Below are positions 40,458 through 42,823 of a stretch of DNA of 42,823 nucleotides, in pieces. The stretch's first letter is position 1; every line of letters begins with the position of its first letter. The DNA comes from CBFHSD01 sp965658375 (GTDB lineage: Bacteria; Bacteroidota; Bacteroidia; Flavobacteriales_G; Salibacteraceae): positions 1 through 42,823 of the forward strand of contig CBFHSD010000016.1 in assembly GCA_965658375.1 (NCBI GenBank), given 5' to 3'. The notes below the pieces were generated by a model that was not told where the DNA came from, made no database searches, and saw only the letters and a list, made by a program, of their open reading frames with translations. The position numbers and the translations under genes were made by a program.

Positions 40458-41024
40458 TTAGAAGGAAATAGAGGAATCTGTTTCCTTTTCTTCGTTTATA
40501 ATGGTTTGAAACTCTTGAATTATAGCTGAATATTTTAAGCTAAAAGCCTCAGAAATTCCATTCTGGGTAGAGTAGTTTTCATAAAAAGAAGGAAGTGAAA
40601 AGTGCAACACAGGAGAAGAGTGAACCCGATTAAAGAAGTTCAAAGCTTGCTCCAATACCGAAGAACTTCCTCTTTTACCAGGAGATGTAGCCAATAGAAG
40701 CAATGGTTTGTTCTGGTAGACAAGTTTCTCTATTCTCGATATCCAATCATAAACATTCTTGTAAGCAGCACTGTATGTTCCGTTGTGTTCTGCAAATGAG
40801 ATTACCAAGGCATCGCAAAGTGAAATTTCTTTTTTAAAGTCAAGAGCTAAAGGGTGTATGCCGTCCAATTCTTCTCTATCAATGCTCTAAATAGGCATTT
40901 CGTAATCTATCAAACGAAGCTGTTTGATCTCAATGCCTTTAAACTGTTTAGCCGTGTACTCTGCGAGTTGTTGATTGATAGAAGATTTACTTGAGCTTGC
41001 CCCAAAGTATAAGACTCTTTTCAT
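40458..41024 (-). pseudogene. NAD(P)H-dependent FMN reductase/oxidoreductase interrupted by an amber codon
   Basis: The frame from ATG 41024 encodes a flavodoxin-fold FMN reductase: the phosphate-binding GASSSKSSIN (about 8-17), then YEMPI, and after TAG at 40887-40889 the same frame continues SIDREELDGIHPL, then EHNGTYSAAYKNVYDW, the flavin-binding loop. The amber stands where related proteins have an aromatic residue (MPI-F/Y-S-x-DRE), so one base change from TAC or TAT would explain it. Without the stop the protein would have 188 residues, normal for the family. The remaining open part from 40868 lacks the phosphate-binding loop. Real inactivation and sequencing error cannot be told apart here. 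Confidence 0.82.
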
Positions 41025-41070
41025 GTGATTTGTTTTAGTGAAATATGGCCCAAATCTAGCGCACTTTGTA

Positions 41071-41158
41071 CATTTACATTGAAAGGAATGTTAAAATATA
41101 TATAAACATTAACAATGTTGATAGTAATACTATTACTTTCGTGAACATTTACATGTAA
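41071..41158 (+). promoter_or_regulatory. Cluster of inverted and direct repeats before the ABC transporter
   Basis: The region contains AATGTT (41087-41092), AACATT (41105-41110) and AATGTT (41114-41119) as alternating inverted repeats, ATAGT-AAT-ACTAT (41121-41133), the perfect palindrome TTACATGTAA (41149-41158), and CATTTACAT twice (41071 and 41146). This density is what one expects of operator sites. The regulator is not in the window. Confidence 0.45.
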
Positions 41159-41174
41159 CTTATGTTTTGAAATC

Positions 41175-42779
41175 ATGGCATATCAACCTGAACAATGGCG
41201 TGTTGGAGTATCGCGCTTTTTTAAATTTTTAAAGCCAGACAAAAAAGAAGTTCTAAACTTTTACGTCATGGCCCTTTTTTCTGGCCTTCTTTCTCTGGTC
41301 TATCCTGTAGGGATACAAGCTGTAACAAATTTTGTGAGTAGTGGAACTTTGCCAGCCTCATGGTACTTTTTGGTTGTAATGGTGCTCATTGCTTTGGGTG
41401 CAGCTAGTATACTTCAAATCTTGCAACTCAAGATTTTAGAGACTATGAAGCAGAAAATTTTTGTTCGGATATCATGGAACCTTGGTAACGCCCTTACAAA
41501 ACACGGATCCAGTAACTACTATTCTGACATTTACCTCCAAGAAAAATCCAATCGATTTTTTGATATTATGAGTATTCAGAAAGGTCTTCCAAAGATTATG
41601 GTTGATTTTTCAAGTAGTGCAGTGCAAGTCATCATGGCTGTTTTGTTGTTATCGGTTTACCATTCTTTGTTTTTGCTATTTGGAATATTCCTTTTTGTTC
41701 TTATCATCATTTTTTCGAGATACGTCTTCAATCCGAGTTACCAAAGAAGCTTGGCACAGTCTGCCGAGAAGTATGCGGTAGGTTACTGGTTAGAGCAAAT
41801 GTCTGGCATGAAGTGGCTGGTTTCAGGCATACATGGAGTTCACTATGCATTCAACCGCTTGGATAAAAATGTTGAGCAATACTTGATTCAAAGAAATGCT
41901 ATGTTCAAATGGATGCTAACACATTTGTATACGCTTACTGCATTTAAATTGCTCATTGCCTCTGTTTACATTATTTTAGGTAGTGTACTTGTGGTAAATG
42001 GCGAAATGAATCTTGGTCAGTTTGTAGCAGCAGAGGTATTAGTGCTTTTGATCATAGGTGCATTTGATAAAATCTTCACAAGTGTGGAGTCCATTTACGA
42101 TGTAGTTACATCAGCAAAGAAAATTGACGATGTAGTTACTATTGGGGAAGTGGTAGAGGAAAATACAAGTGCTACAGATTCACATCACGCTCAAGAAATC
42201 ATATCCTACATCCATAGAAAAGGGGCCAGTGGTTGCCAAATTGCATTGCCAATTGACTCTGATGAGAAAACAGAATTGTATAAAATCCTCTCTTCAAATA
42301 ATAAGTACAATGATGCACTAGCGAATTTTCAAGCCATTAATTTTACTGTGTTGGGAGATGTATCTCAGATTTTTGAAGGTACGCTGGCAGAAAATTTAGG
42401 CTTGAGTTTCGACAAGTGTTTTGAAAGCAAAAACAGCGACATAATAGCTTCCTTACATTTAAATGAATGGATCAGTAGTAGTAGCACCGGGAAACAACAA
42501 CACGTGTTACCGGGTGGTTTAAATCTTCCATTGAAAACAAGACTCAATATCTTAATTGCAAGAACCTTGATCGATCCGCCTCAAGTGTTATGGGTTTCTG
42601 ATCAGTTTCAAATGGTAGAAGAGAGTCTAATAGATTTCGTAAAATCTGAATGGAAGAAAAAGGGCGTATTAGTGCTGTATGACGAGCTCCCTGCAAAAGA
42701 AACTGCATGCTCAGAGCATTGGAGATTAGAGAACAACCAATTTAGAGTTGAACCTTACAAACCGAGCAACAATGAATAA
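41175..42779 (+). CDS. ABC exporter with a degenerate (pseudo-ATPase) nucleotide-binding domain
   Basis: This 534-residue protein has a type-I exporter membrane domain with six segments (about 27-300; ends with the linker FTSVESIYDVVTSAKKIDDVV) as found in Bacteroidota exporters paired with HlyD proteins. The nucleotide-binding part is recognisable but decayed. Walker A reads PIDSDEKTEL (359-368), keeping only Lys-Thr; the Q-loop region VSQIFEGTLAENL is kept; the signature is LPGGL (445-449) instead of LSGGQ; Walker B keeps Asp476 but has Gln instead of the catalytic Glu (WVSDQ). The frame is open throughout, so this is not a simple pseudogene. ATP hydrolysis is unlikely; a scaffold or a partner to an active half is possible. 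Confidence 0.8.
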   Translation: MAYQPEQWRVGVSRFFKFLKPDKKEVLNFYVMALFSGLLSLVYPVGIQAVTNFVSSGTLPASWYFLVVMVLIALGAASILQILQLKILETMKQKIFVRISWNLGNALTKHGSSNYYSDIYLQEKSNRFFDIMSIQKGLPKIMVDFSSSAVQVIMAVLLLSVYHSLFLLFGIFLFVLIIIFSRYVFNPSYQRSLAQSAEKYAVGYWLEQMSGMKWLVSGIHGVHYAFNRLDKNVEQYLIQRNAMFKWMLTHLYTLTAFKLLIASVYIILGSVLVVNGEMNLGQFVAAEVLVLLIIGAFDKIFTSVESIYDVVTSAKKIDDVVTIGEVVEENTSATDSHHAQEIISYIHRKGASGCQIALPIDSDEKTELYKILSSNNKYNDALANFQAINFTVLGDVSQIFEGTLAENLGLSFDKCFESKNSDIIASLHLNEWISSSSTGKQQHVLPGGLNLPLKTRLNILIARTLIDPPQVLWVSDQFQMVEESLIDFVKSEWKKKGVLVLYDELPAKETACSEHWRLENNQFRVEPYKPSNNE

Positions 42780-42823
42780 GGAATCTTCTAGTTTAATGGA
42801 GGAGAAAACCAAGTTTACCTCCT
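42772..42823 (+). CDS. Start of a probable HlyD-type membrane-fusion adaptor (partial)
   Basis: An ATG at 42772 overlaps the end of the exporter gene by eight bases and opens a frame to the window end (MNKESSSLMEEKTKFTS). The fragment is too short for motif evidence. The overlap, and the usual Bacteroidota order of exporter then HlyD-family adaptor, make that the best guess. Confidence 0.45.
   Translation, partial: MNKESSSLMEEKTKFTS

Noticed and set aside
40458..41024. Stop-codon reassignment (TAG or TGA read as an amino acid) as the reason for the interrupted genes
   Set aside because: TAG and TGA both end normal genes in this window (cysC, DUF983 and the 34094 gene end in TAG; rlmH and both sulfotransferases end in TGA), so genome-wide recoding does not fit.

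Overview
The window is a compact, AT-rich chromosomal segment of a Bacteroidota bacterium, most likely a marine or aquatic member of Flavobacteriales (Cryomorphaceae/Schleiferiaceae-like; the family placement is inference). The evidence is type IX secretion (T9SS) cargo proteins, Bacteroidota-restricted families (DUF4783, DUF5723, the YfhO arrangement, an XRE-S24 regulator), and repeated -7 boxes of the Bacteroidota form TAnnTTTG with almost no Shine-Dalgarno sequences. Genes abut or overlap, and no gene-free stretch reaches 300 bases. The longest gaps are 32787-32949, 28119-28278, 41025-41174, 19888-20027 and 40255-40378; they hold promoters, hairpins and one tRNA. I see no mobile element, CRISPR array, rRNA or phage gene.

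Region 1 (1-7.7 kb) is cell-surface glycan biology: a YfhO-type membrane protein, an MptE/GT42-like protein, two PAPS-type sulfotransferases around a Wzx-type flippase, and a GT2 glycosyltransferase. Region 2 (7.7-12.7 kb) is a minus-strand operon DUF4783-nadC-yihY-barrel-GT2, divergent from rlmH, with galE converging on rlmH. Region 3 (12.75-18.13 kb) is the sulfate-activation operon cysQ-SLC13 permease-cysC-cysD-cysN, closed by a strong terminator. It makes PAPS and removes PAP, and no PAPS reductase or sulfite reductase is present. Together with the two sulfotransferases this suggests sulfation of exported glycans rather than cysteine synthesis.

Region 4 (18.2-19.9 kb) is a T9SS cargo gene broken by one in-frame stop and one frameshift. 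Region 5 (20-34 kb) is a phenylacetate (paa) degradation cluster: paaI-paaJ-paaY, paaG-paaH, paaD/C/B/A on the minus strand and paaE divergent on the plus strand. It is interleaved with a DUF5723 outer-membrane protein, a tandem-DUF302 lipoprotein, an XRE-S24 regulator and a PKD/T9SS secreted protein. PaaK, PaaF and PaaZ are not in the window.

Region 6 (34-37.8 kb) holds small housekeeping and stress genes: a secreted protein, DUF983, MOSC, an AlkD-like protein, an azurin lipoprotein and an Mpo1-like protein. Region 7 (37.8-42.8 kb) has a second glycan pair (GT4 plus flippase), tRNA-His, an NAD(P)H/FMN oxidoreductase gene interrupted by an amber codon, and an ABC exporter whose nucleotide-binding domain has lost its ATPase motifs, followed by the start of a putative HlyD-type adaptor. 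The observations I rate most worth follow-up are the sulfation module, the pseudo-ATPase exporter, a promoter lying inside a terminator loop, and the broken genes.
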